Positions 8,283-17,764 of a stretch of DNA of 23,292 nt are shown piece after piece. The notes beneath the pieces are model-generated. The model did not search any database, was not told where the DNA came from, and was given only the letters and a program-made list of their open reading frames with translations. The position numbers and the translations under genes were made by a program. Source of the DNA: Parvularia atlantis (Eukaryota; Opisthokonta; Rotosphaerida); NCBI GenBank assembly GCA_943704415.1, contig CALSCO010002285.1, positions 1 to 23,292 of the forward strand, read 5' to 3'. Each line of letters opens with the position of its first letter. Position 1 is the stretch's first letter.

Positions 8283-10818
8283 TCAGCCCAGGCGCGGACG
8301 CTGGCCACGCGGCGCGTTCACGTAGGCCACCATGCGCCGGCGGGTCTCGTCCAGCTCGGCCGTCGTCATCGACTGCAGCAGCTGGCGCAGGCGGCGGAAC
8401 CCGGCCGTGTCGTACGGTGCGACGAGATCCTCGATCGTCGCAGTGGCCATCGGCACCGGCGGCTCCTCGTCCATCGGCAGCTGGAGCATCTCCTCCATCC
8501 AGCGCTCATCGTCGCCGCTGCTGTCGTCCGACTCGCCGTCCTGGGAGAGCGCGCGCGTCAGCTGCCCACGCGACTGCACAGTGCCTCTGCACGTACGTCA
8601 CTCGCGTCCGTGCTAGAGTTGTCGACCGAGCGCGGGCTGACGGTGCGGGCTGATGGACGAGCGAGCGCGTCAGCCAGCACCGCACACAATCCGGTGCAAC
8701 GCACGCGACATGGCCGACGCCGTCGGGTGCACAAACAGGCGGTTGCGCTCGATCAGGCTCGACGTCGCCACGCCAGCGGTGCCGGTCGCGGCCGAGGACG
8801 CCGCAGCGCGCAGCGTCGCGAGCACGTCCGGGTTGAGGCGCTGATGCCGGCGCTCGAGCATGCTTGAAGGTGCGCGTGGCGGTTCTGCGGCCGGCGGACG
8901 CTCTGCGGTTTGAGTAGCACGGGTCAGCACGTTGCATGCACGGGCCGCCCGCGCTCGTGCGCACCATCGGCGACGTCCAGCGTCTCCATCCTCGGCGAGG
9001 TCTCCACGACCACGACGTCCTCGATCTGCTGCTGCTGCCGCGCGACACGCCTGCTGGTGACCATGCGCATGCGCGGCGCCTCCTGCTGCTGGTGCTGCTG
9101 CTCGCTCGACTCTTGTTGCACCGCCGTCGACGGATGCGACAAGCCCGCGCTCATCTGTGCGTTGGCGTGCTCGTACGCGCTGGTGGACGCGATGCCGTAG
9201 ATGTCCGTGGCCGTGAGCATGCGGTCCAGGCCGCCGTACATGCTCTCGCGCAGCTCCGTGTGCTCGAGGCGGGGCGGCACCCACATCGGCGCGGCAGCGG
9301 GGGTCTCGGGCTCCCAGCCGTGCGGCTCGAGCGGCTCCAGCTCGGGCACAAATGCGCCGTATGAGCTGTAGGAGACGCTGCGTCGGTGTCAGCGCGCCAG
9401 GACACGCGGTGCGACGCGCCAGACACGCACACTGGCGGCGGCTGCGGCTGCGCGGGCTCGACTGTCGGCAGGGGCGTGCCAGGCTGCGAGGACGAGATCC
9501 ACACGGCGTCGTGGTGCGGGGCGACATAGTGTGGGGCGTTCAGGGCGGGCGCGGGCTGCCGGACGGGTCTGTAAGCACGCGCCGGCCACTGGGAGATCGG
9601 TTATCAGACGTACCGCGAACGGAACGTTACTTGAGTACGCCTGCGAGATCTGGAACATGCGCTCGACCAGCCGTAGCGACTTGTCCTGCGCCGCCACACG
9701 GGCCCGCCAACGCGTCAGCGCACCGGCACAGGCTGCAGCAGCGGGCGCATGAGACGCACAAGGACGCGGTCATCCTCAAAGTCGGTTGCGGAGCGCGGGA
9801 TCAGGTCGTTGTTGCGAAACCTCTCGACCGTCTGCGGGCGCATGTGTCAGGCCACAACGCACCCGCGAGCGCGCGCAGGCGCACGTTGGCGATCTCGTGC
9901 GGCGTCACGCCCTCGAGCACCGGCCTGCCGTGCCGCGGCGTATGAGCCCGCACTCCCGCAGGCGGGGGCGAGCGCGGCAGATACGAACCGCGAGCTCGAG
10001 TTGCGCGGCCGCACGGTCGGCCGCGGTGAGCGGATGGGGCCTTGGCAGCCGGGGCTCTTCTTGTTGTGCGACTGGTGCAAGCGCGCGCGTATCGGGTGAG
10101 ACACGCGAGCACGCGCCGGCGCGTGCAACAGCAGCGCACCTGCGGGTGGGCGAACTTGCGGTCGCAGATGGGGCAGTAGTAGGCGAGCACTTGGTGGTGG
10201 CTGAACGTGTGCACGTCCAGCTTGTAGCGGCTCTTGTGCGTCTTGCCGCAGCTGTTCCACTGTGCGCGGGCCATGGTCGATTGAGCGGCGACCTGCGCCA
10301 TGGCCGTCCGAGGCGCACCTGGCAGGCGTGCTGCGGCGTCGGCAGGGGCATGTGCACTGTGAAGATGTGCACAGGCAGGGCCTCGCTGTCGCACAGTTCG
10401 CGACACATCTCGCCGCCGGGCTCGACCCAGAGGCATCGCTGGATCTGCCACACGGCCGTACCGCAGTCAGCCGAAACGCGCCACGTGACATCGGCGCACG
10501 AACCACCCGCTGACAAGTCGGGCAGCGGCCCTTGCCGCCGGGGTCGGGGCTGGTCCAGTCGGCGCCGACGATGGCACGACAGAATGGGCACTGCGCGACC
10601 GGCGCCGCATGAGACGAGATGCGCCTGCATGGGCAAAAAAAAAAATAAAAATAAAAATAAAAATCGGGCGGGAAATGACGCGCCTGGCTGCGGCTCATTG
10701 CGATGTCGTCGTCGGTGCGGTGCGGTGGCTGCGGCGAGGGCGAGGGCGGCGCGGGCTGCGGGGCGGCGTGCGCGAGGACGCGCTGCTGGCGCTCGCGCTG
10801 GCGCTTGCGGAGCTGTTC
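8283..10818 (-). CDS. Multi-zinc-finger protein with acidic and Gln-rich regions (5' end unresolved)
   Basis: A probable nuclear protein of about 600 residues in the part I could assemble; 10818 is the top of the first exon I trust and upstream exons must exist. In order: a basic Arg/Gln region (QEQLRKRQRERQQR); a CxxC...CxxC finger (CPFCRAIVGADW to GRCPTCQ); a CLW...C...H-x4-H finger; a classical C2H2 finger (CQWNSC, then KLDVHTFSH); and a C2HC finger (CPICDRKFAHPQSHNKKSPGC split by an intron). Then come helical segments (TPHEIANTVERFRNND, SLRLVERMFQISQ), a Pro-rich linker, a Gln-rich stretch, and an acidic Ser/Asp C-terminus ending in IEDLVAPYDTAGFRR and a helix. The tryptophan-containing fingers recall GLI/ZIC or ARID2/Rsc9-type fingers, but I cannot name a family. 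One intron is best read with a GC-AG donor at 10683. A small intron near 8560-8690 is unresolved. Confidence 0.65.
10635..10663. repeat. A-rich (AAAAAT)n tract in an intron
   Basis: On the plus strand an A-run passes into repeated AAAAAT units. On the coding (minus) strand this is a pyrimidine-rich T tract inside the intron just upstream of the first zinc-finger exon. It is the only strong polypyrimidine tract I noticed among the introns here, and it could be a slipped microsatellite. Confidence 0.85.
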
Positions 10819-10916
10819 CTGTCGGCGGTCCGTGACAGATGATCAGCATCGCATTCCTGCCGGGTACGACCCCCCGAGATCACGGCTCGAGCCCACCCGC
10901 CCGCCGTCGCGGTGTG

Positions 10917-10983
10917 ATCCCGGTATCGCCTCGGCGCGGCAGGCCACTAGTGCGAATCCCGGTATCGCTCCGGCGCGGCAGGC
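10917..10983. repeat. 39-bp-period direct repeat (two copies)
   Basis: Two copies of about 28 bp (ATCCCGGTATCGC followed by CGGCGCGGCAGGC, differing by a couple of bases between them) start at 10917 and 10956. The period of 39 is a multiple of three, so it would add 13 residues if coding, but no supported exon covers it. Confidence 0.8.
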
Positions 10984-11517
10984 GACGGCGCGCGTGCACA
11001 ACGAGAGGGAGGTGCACAATCGGGAGAACAAGGCCCCAACAACAAGGAGATCAGCAGAAAGACGACGGGAGAGGAGCGGAGAAAGAACGGCCGATGAAAG
11101 AGCAAACGCGGAGCTGCTGACGCGCGCGAGGCGCGCTACGGCGGGCGCGGCGCGCGGCGCGCGGGGAGTGGTGCCAGGCGCGTGCCGCGGGGTGCACGGG
11201 GACGCGGCGGCGGCGGACAGCGTGAGGTTGGTGGAAACGCGGGAGCCACACGCTTTCCAACCCCCGCCCCCGCGCGCCGGCACGCCCCGCCTCCCCTCCT
11301 GAGCCCCCCCTCAGGGCCGCGCGGGTCGTGCACCTGCGACGAGCGGCGCACGACGGGCGGCGTGCGGAAGGCGACCATGCGCGAGCGGGAAAGTGTTTTG
11401 CGTGGGGGGAATGGCGGTTGCGCAGCGCAACGAGGCGCGAGTGGGCAGCGCCATGCTGGGTGCCGACCGTGCGCAGCTTGTCGCCCAGATGGCGCACTGC
11501 ACGAGCCGCGCACAGAG

Positions 11518-11538
11518 CAGCAGCAGCAGCAGCAGCAG
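11518..11538. repeat. (CAG)7 microsatellite
   Basis: Seven perfect CAG units. They give poly-Leu in one minus-strand frame and poly-Gln in a plus-strand frame, neither within a supported gene. It may lie in a 5' intron of the zinc-finger gene. Confidence 0.95.
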
Positions 11539-11616
11539 TAGTGAGGCGAGCAGCGACAGACAGAGCGAAACAAGCGGTGCCGATTGCCAAACGATCAATC
11601 ATTCTCGTCAACGCAC

Positions 11617-11673
11617 CGCGTCGTAATAGTGCTGCGTCTCATCGTCATCATTGTCGCCCGGGCGCTTGCTCAT
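11617..11673 (-). CDS. Possible short first exon (zinc-finger gene?)
   Basis: An ATG at 11673 opens MSKRPGDNDDDETQHYYDA, a hydrophilic acidic start of 19 codons followed directly by GTGCGTTGAC, a donor of the type most used in this window, in phase 0. The exon after it is not identified. It could be the first exon of the zinc-finger gene, whose first trusted exon (top at 10818) also starts in phase 0, or it could be chance. Confidence 0.25.
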
Positions 11674-11899
11674 TGCTGCGCGGGCTGCGCGGGCTGCGCG
11701 GCTGACGCGGGGGCGAGGACAGATGCTGCACTGGCGCTCTCGCACGCCCCGCGCGCCCTTTTCGTGCCGCGCGAGCGCAGGTTGGCGCGCCTCGGCACTT
11801 GCCACCACAAAGTTGGCGTTTGTCCCGTCGTCCCTTGCCACGTTCCGCTGCGGCGCACCACGGCATGGCAAGACACGGCGCGAGACAATGAAACATGTT

Positions 11900-13899
11900 C
11901 AGGCCGCCACGCCGTCGTCCGTCTCCTCGACCACAGAGAAGCGCACAAACTTGCGCACGAGCTCGATGGCCTCTGCGTCGACCGGTAAGAGCCGCGCCAC
12001 GCGCCTGCACGCCAGCACGCCGCACCGGGCACGCTCGTGCCCGTGTAGCCCGTACGCTTCTTCAGCGCGATCCATCGGTCGCGGCAGCGCGTCGTGCCCC
12101 TGCCGCGCGCGTCAGACACGCACAACGCACGCTGAACGCGGCACGCGGCACCGCACCGCGCCAGCAGCGGGCCCTCGGGCACGAACGACCACTGGATCTC
12201 CTCCTCGTCGTCGTAGTGCAGCTTCTGCAGCCTGCCGCAGGCAGCGCGCATGCGTCATGCGCGCGAGCCCGGCGGCGGCCGCCGCAGGCGCACCGGTCGA
12301 GCAGGTACTCGTCGTCCTCCAGCGTCCACCGCGGTCTCCGCTCGCCCAGCTTCTCGCGGATGAGCAGCACCGTGTACCAGTGCGTGCGGCACTGGTGGTG
12401 CGTCCGGCCGGGCACGTGCTGCGCAATAACCGTCCACGGGATGTCCTTCTCGTCCGACGAGCTGTCGCATGGGCGCGTCGCTCAACCTCGCGCGGCACGG
12501 CAGCGTATGCTCGCACACCTGTACTGCCGCACGGCGTTGCGCAGCAGCTCGTCCTCGTGGTCGCTCCACGAGCCCCGCGCCGGCTCACGTACACACAGGT
12601 CTCTGCATGTGCCGGGCTCAGCGCGGCCGCGCGCGTGTGCGCGCAATGGCGCACCGGTAGCGGTCGCGCAGGCTGCCCGGGAAGCGCCCCATCTTGGCCG
12701 AGATCAGCTCCCACTTGCGTCCCTCCTCCTCGACCAGCCTGAGCGGTGTCAGCGGTCCGAAGCCGTTCACACACACACACACCGCGCACCGCTTCAGCAG
12801 CTCGTCCTCCTCGGGCGTCCACGCCCCTGCGTGGTTGCCCGGATGGTACATGCGCCGCAGGTGCGCGTATAGCGACTCGACCGGCCGCTCCGGCAGCGCC
12901 CCGCCTGCACGCGTGTCTCAGCACCGGTGCGCGCACTCGCAACCGTCCTCGTACCCATGTACTGCCAGAAGTCCTTGAAGACGTGGTGCCGCGGCCGGTC
13001 GCGCTTGCTCTCAAACAGAAACTTTTGCAGTTCGCTCTCGTCGACCTGATTGGCCTTTGCACACGCGCACGCTCGCGTCAGCGCACGCTCCGCGCACGTC
13101 AAGCGCCCGCACCTGCAGGAAGTCGCTCACGGCCTTGCGCAGCGTGTCGTCCTCGCGCTTCGTGTACCGCCCCTCGCGCACGACCAGCCCTGCACGTACC
13201 CGTCAGCAGCGGCACACGCACACGGTCGCACGCGCGCCGCACCGCCCTGCTCCTTGATCTGCTTCAAGTGCTGGTTCGAGCGCCACTTGCCGTCAAAAAT
13301 GAACGGCTGCGGCTCCTCGTCGCTCACGGACGACGCCACGCCGCGCGCCATCGTCGCCAACGCCGCGCCGGCCCCCGGCGCAATCGCCACGGCCTCCTGC
13401 GCGAGCTTCTTGCGCCGCGGCTGCTCGCCCGGCCGGCGCGCGTTCTGCGCGAGCGCAGCCGACGACGCGAGCAGCGAGCCCGGCTGGACGATCTCGGTCT
13501 GGATGGGCGTGCCGCCGAGCGAGAACAGGTCGTCCAGCAACGGCAGCATCGGCGCGGCGGCCGTCGGCGGGCTGGCCACGGTTGTCGTCGCGGCGTCGCT
13601 CGGAGCCGGCACCGGCTGCGGCGCCCGCTTGCGCGGCCGCTTGCGCCCGCCCGTCCGCGCGCCCTCGCCGTCGCTGTCGCGCTTGGGCGCGCGGTACTCG
13701 CTGACCACGCCGCGCTGCTCGACCTCGTCCGTCTCCACGGCCTCCTCGAGCACGTCCTGCTGCGGCTCCTGCTGTTCCTGCTGCTGCTGCTCTTCCTCGG
13801 CGGCCATCTGCGCCGCGCGCGCTCGCTTCGAGCCCTGCGACGGCGCGCTCAGCACGGCCACAGCACAACGCAACGCAACGGCGCAACAGTCCGCACCAT
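11900..13899 (-). CDS. Reb1/TTF-I/DMTF1-like Myb DNA-binding protein (11 exons)
   Basis: A nuclear DNA-binding factor of the class including yeast Reb1, animal TTF-I (RNA polymerase I termination) and DMTF1. The assembled protein has about 481 residues. The N-terminal 200 are low complexity (poly-Gln/Glu, then Lys/Arg blocks such as GGRKRPRKRAP, a likely nuclear signal). Then follow GRYTKREDDTLRKAVSDFL; the class signature LPERPVESLYAHLRRMYHPG leading into AWTPEEDELLKR and WELISAKMGRFPGSLRDRYR; RGSWSDHEDELLRNAV with PWTVIAQHVPGRTHHQCRTHW; and RWTLEDDEYLLDR closed by TRCRDRWIALKKRTG. That makes four Myb/SANT-type units, each with W or aromatic core positions. An ATG at 13899 followed at once by an intron is my preferred start; ATG 13807 (MAAEEE) is the alternative. 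Its target in this organism is unknown. Confidence 0.85.
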
Positions 13900-13968
13900 G
13901 CTGCCCGCCGCGCGAGAACGCCAACTGTACACCCACTGTCTCTCGAGGTTTACGGCGACGTACACAGG

Positions 13969-15796
13969 TCAGTTGAGGATGTCGCCGAGTAACGCGCGCC
14001 GCGGCTCGGGTTGCGCGCTGAACGGCGCCGCGAAGTACGCGCGCGTGTCGATGTGCGACAACAGCGCGCCCAGCAGCGGTACGGCATCGCCCGGCGCGGC
14101 GGACTGCAGCGCGGCGACGAGGCGCTCGTGCACCGCGCCCTCGATCAGCGCTGGCATGTGGTACGCCAAAGCGGCGCCGCGCAGCCGGTTGAGCTCGTCG
14201 GCGACGGCCGTGCGCTTGCCGGGCAGCTTGGCGAGCAGCTTGCCGAGGCGTGTGAGCGACCCCTACGCAGACGGCGGGCGCTCAGTCGGGCACGACTCGC
14301 GCAACGCGAGCGCACACGCACCTGCACGGCCTCGCGCGACAGGAAGAGCACGCGATGGCAGCCCGCGCCCGCCTCGCCCGCGGCGTCCTCGCCCTTGCCG
14401 ATCGACACGGCCAGCGCGCTCGCGTAGCTCTTGGCGACGTCGATACCCTCGCTCGTCACCGCGGCCGACGGCAGCAGCGCACCCGGGTACGGTGCCCTGT
14501 ACGCTGTCAGCCGTCGAGGCACAAGCCGGCCGGCGCACGCACCGACTCGGCAGAACGAGCAGCGCCGCGCGCCAGTCGGTTGTTGCGCCCGGGGCGAGCA
14601 GCGCCGCGACCAGCCCCGCGCCGTCCGGCAGGCACGCGATGTACCCGAACCGGTTCTCGTCGATCTGCAGCGCGGGCACGCGCGAGCGTTGAGCACTCAC
14701 ACACACAAAACGGTCACATCGCGCACCTGGATGATGGCCGTGCTCCCGCGCGCCGTCAGGCCCGACCGCAATAGCGCCTCAAGCTGGCGCGCCTCGACGC
14801 TCACCGGCACCGCGCGTAGGCTGTGGCGCGAGAGCACGGGCAGCTGCTGCACGTGCACCTGCGGCAAGAAGCCGAGCACGGGCCACGTCGTCCAGACGTA
14901 TTCAAACGGCGGATCTGCGGCAGCCGGGTCAAGGGCGATCGAGCGCGGCACGCACACGACGCAAAGCACCATTAACGACGCTGCGCCGGTGCACGAGCTG
15001 GTGCGGTGGCGTCATGCGCACGCGTCCAAACAGGTGGCCGACTGTGAGCATAATGTCGTGGCGCCACACGTGCTCTGCAGCGCGCGCGCAGTCCATCACG
15101 GGCCGCAACGACACCGCATCGCCGGTGCGCACCGAAGCGCTGCAGGAACGTGCGCGCGATGCTCGCATCATGGCCGTGCAGACACGTGCCAAAGGTCAGC
15201 CGGCACGCCTGCCGCAGCGTCCTGTGCGCCGGTGCAGCGTCGTCAGGCGCGCATGAAGCACGGAAGCGAGACGCGTGCGCACGGGCGGTCGTCGTTGGCG
15301 TCCAACCGTGCAGGTGCCGGTGCGCCGAGCGCGAGCACGTGCACGCGCGCAGGCAGCGGCGGCATCACCGGCATGGGCTCGTCTGCCGCGCGCGCGGTGA
15401 GCGAGACAGCAGAACCGACATTGGCGCACCGACGAGGGCGTCATCGACCACGAGCACGACCTGCAGCGCCTGGTCTGCGCCAAACTCGGCGATCGCCGTG
15501 TCGAGTGCAAGCGTGAGCGCCTCGGCCGCCGACAGGCCCGCCTGCGCCACCGCCGCCGCTGGTCCCACCGCGCGTCCGGGCATCGACATCGTCAAGTTGC
15601 CCGCAACCTCGTCCAGCGCGGGCCGCCGCTCAGCCGCGCGCGTCGCCACGTCGATCCACGCGACCTCGAGCGGCCACTCGGCCCAGATCGCCCGCGCGAC
15701 TGCGCCCGGACCCTCCGTCAGCCCGCCCGGCGCGCGCGCGAAGGGCACTGCACCTGCCGGACCGAGCGCGCACGCTGTCACCAAGGTCGCCGCCAT
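13969..15796 (-). CDS. INTS14: Integrator complex subunit 14 (VWA9-like), about 9 exons
   Basis: INTS14 is part of the nuclear Integrator complex that cleaves and attenuates RNA polymerase II transcripts. The assembled protein is about 456 residues (human 518). Matches to the human protein run in order: QALQVVLVVDDALV (human CQVVLVTDG); HDIMLTVGHLFGRVRM (human AVLKCGHLTADVQV); VLGFLPQVHVQQLPVLSRHSL (human IVGFIDIADISSPPVLSRHLV); IIQIDENRFGYIACL; and, most tellingly, LAKLPGKRTAVADELNRLRG followed by AALAYHMPALI (human ARKLPEKTQTFYKELNRLRKAALAFGFLDLL). The proposed start at 15796 (15844 is an in-frame alternative) leaves out the first VWA strand and the DxSxS metal site. I found no upstream exon encoding them, so the domain is either shortened or starts in an exon I missed. 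The stop is 69 bp from the Myb gene's start on the same strand. Confidence 0.85.
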
Positions 15797-16035
15797 TGGT
15801 GGTGCGTGACAGCCAATCAGACGTTTCTCGGCTGCTAGGGTCACGTGCTACCTTTGTCTGACAAGCTTCCGCTCGCAGTGATGGCTGTCGCTCGTGCCGC
15901 CGCGCAGCTGCGCACCACCTGCTCCCGCTCCTACCCGCTGGCGCCCTTGCTCGACGACTGACACGGCGCCACGCCACGACACCAGTGGTGCAGCCGCAGA
16001 GTACCCAAGGCGCGGACACGCGCCCCGCTCGACAG
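15797..16035. promoter_or_regulatory. Divergent promoter (INTS14 / SLC35D) with CCAAT and CACGTG
   Basis: The spacer between two outward genes carries AGCCAATCAG at 15811-15820, a full match to the NF-Y-type CCAAT consensus, and CACGTG at 15842-15847, an E-box for bHLH factors. A short plus-strand ATG frame from 15881 ends after about 26 codons and may be an upstream reading frame in the transporter mRNA. The same CCAAT plus CACGTG pairing recurs at 19492-19523. Confidence 0.6.
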
Positions 16036-17684
16036 ATGGCTCGCTTGACTAGCCAAGTGGCGTCGGCACTGTATGCGCGCACATCGCCTCGCACCGCGCG
16101 CACCACGCTGAGAGATCCTCGTGCGCGCGCGTCGGGCCGCAGGCTGTACGCGTCGTCGTCGCTGCTCATCATCTTCGTGAATAAGATCGTCCTGACCGTG
16201 TACAACTTCCCGTCGTACACGTCGCTGGCGATGGGTCAGCTCGTCATGACGCTGCTGCTGCTGCACGTGCTGCGCTTCGCCGGCCTGCTCTCGTGCGCGC
16301 CGCCTCCCGTGGCCCCGCGACGTTTCCGCTGACCCCCTCCACGTGTCACGGGCGCAGGTTCTCCAGCTTCAACCCGAGCGTCATGGTCGACGTCTTCCCG
16401 CTGCCGCTGTTCTCGTTCCTCAACATGGTGCGCCCATCCGCAATGCCGTGTGCAGCGCCCGCTCACGCGCCGCCCGTGTGCAGGTCACGGGACTGGGCGG
16501 CACCAAGGCGCTCAACCTGCCGATGCTCACGGTGCTGCGGCGCTTCTCCGTGCCGATGACGATGGCGCTCGAGTGGATGATGCTCGGACGGTCCTCGTCG
16601 TTTGGTGCGTGGCGCGGCGCGTGTGGCGCGCGCGGTGTGTGAGCCACAGCCTGAGACGGGCCCATGCGCAGGCGTGCAGATGTCGGTGCTGCTGATGGTC
16701 GTGGGCGCGCTCGTGGCCGCCGCGGACGACCTCGCGTTCGACCTGACCGGCTACACGCTCACGCTGCTCAACGACGTCTTTACGGCGCTGAACGCCGTCG
16801 TCGTCAAGCAGAAGCTTGAGACCAAGAGCCTCGGGACGTACGGGTGCGTGCCGCGCTCACCTGCGATGCGTGCTGCACGGCGAGCCGACACATACGCACG
16901 CGCGCACGCACAGCCTCATGTACTACAACACGCTGTTCTCGCTGGTCATCATCGCGCCGCTGATGATGCTCAACTACGACCGCGACGTGCGCTCGATGAT
17001 GGAGTTTTCCGGGTGGACCGACCCCGTGTTCCTCATGCTTGTGCGCACGCGCTCGCTATGCTTTTCGCGCGCGACTGCACCGACCGCGTGCGCACCGTGC
17101 AGTTTGGTCTGTCGTCCGTCCTCGGTTTTGTGCTCAACTACTCGACGTACTGGTGCACGCACGTCAACTCGGCCCTCACGACGACCGTCGTCGGCTGCCT
17201 GAAGAACGTGCTGTCGACCTACGTCGTGCGTGCGCCTGGCGCGGTGTTGTGTGTCGGACGTGCGCGCTCTAACCCTGCCGTGGCGACGACAAAAGGGCAT
17301 GATGCTCGGCGGCGACTACATCTTCACCATGGTCAACTTCATGGGCCTCAACCTGTCCGTGCTGGGCTCGCTCGTGTACTCAGCCGTGCGGTACTACGAG
17401 CAGGTGCGCGCCGTGCCTTCGCCGCGGCAGCCCCCCAGGGGCTCACCCGGCGCACGCAGGAGGCGAAACCGGCGAGCGACGTGTCTGAGAAGCACGCGCA
17501 GGGCGGGCCAGCCAACGGCACAGGCGCCGGCCCGCACATCGTCATCAACGGGATGCCGCCGAGCAAGGGCGAGATCATGCCCGAAATGGGCCAGATCGGC
17601 GTGTCGCCGATGGCGATGGACCGGTATCAGTGGATGCCGGGCGCGGGCAGCGGGGCGGGCGGCTTGGCAGGACCGAAGACGTGA
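16036..17684 (+). CDS. SLC35D: SLC35D-type nucleotide-sugar transporter (9 exons)
   Basis: A Golgi/ER antiporter exchanging cytosolic nucleotide sugar for nucleotide monophosphate; the closest family known to me is SLC35D1/D2 (UDP-glucuronate, UDP-GalNAc or UDP-GlcNAc). Exons 16036-16070, 16143-16292, 16358-16427, 16484-16604, 16672-16843, 16914-17040, 17103-17225, 17296-17403 and 17460-17684 give 376 residues. Visible family blocks: [51 protein letters not shown] then [49 protein letters not shown] then [21 protein letters not shown]; and [18 protein letters not shown]. About ten membrane helices are expected. The hydrophilic C-terminal tail (about 75 residues, Gly/Pro-rich) is longer than usual. 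The first exon encodes only 11 full codons. Substrate cannot be read from sequence. Confidence 0.93.
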
Positions 17685-17764
17685 TGGCCCCATCTTATCC
17701 TGCATTCGTTGTTTCCACGCTGCCAGCACCACTGCGCGAGTCAATTGTGAAAGCATGCACCGCA

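Larger units (their letters stand above)
10819..11899. other. Unresolved stretch: 5' part of the zinc-finger gene plus upstream region
   Basis: No convincing protein-family match is seen on either strand. It should hold the missing 5' exons and promoter of the zinc-finger gene. Candidate minus-strand fragments with usable splice sites are a short ATG exon at 11617-11673 and one reading MVAFRTPPVVRRSSQ followed by a GT donor near 11330-11380. I could not join them with confidence. It also has a (CAG)7 tract and a 39-bp-period direct repeat. The right-hand 200 bp is the spacer beyond the stop of the Myb gene. Confidence 0.5.

Noticed and set aside
10917-10983. tRNA gene or tRNA fragment
   Set aside because: GCGAATCCCGG resembles a B box, but no acceptor stem, anticodon arm or matching T stem can be formed around it.
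11311-11598. Minus-strand poly-Leu frame resembling a signal peptide
   Set aside because: The Leu run is a by-product of the CAG microsatellite and the rest of the frame has no recognisable structure.
12746-14692. 648-codon plus-strand open frame
   Set aside because: It runs antisense across the Myb gene and INTS14, both supported by family matches; composition is that of GC-rich shadow frames.
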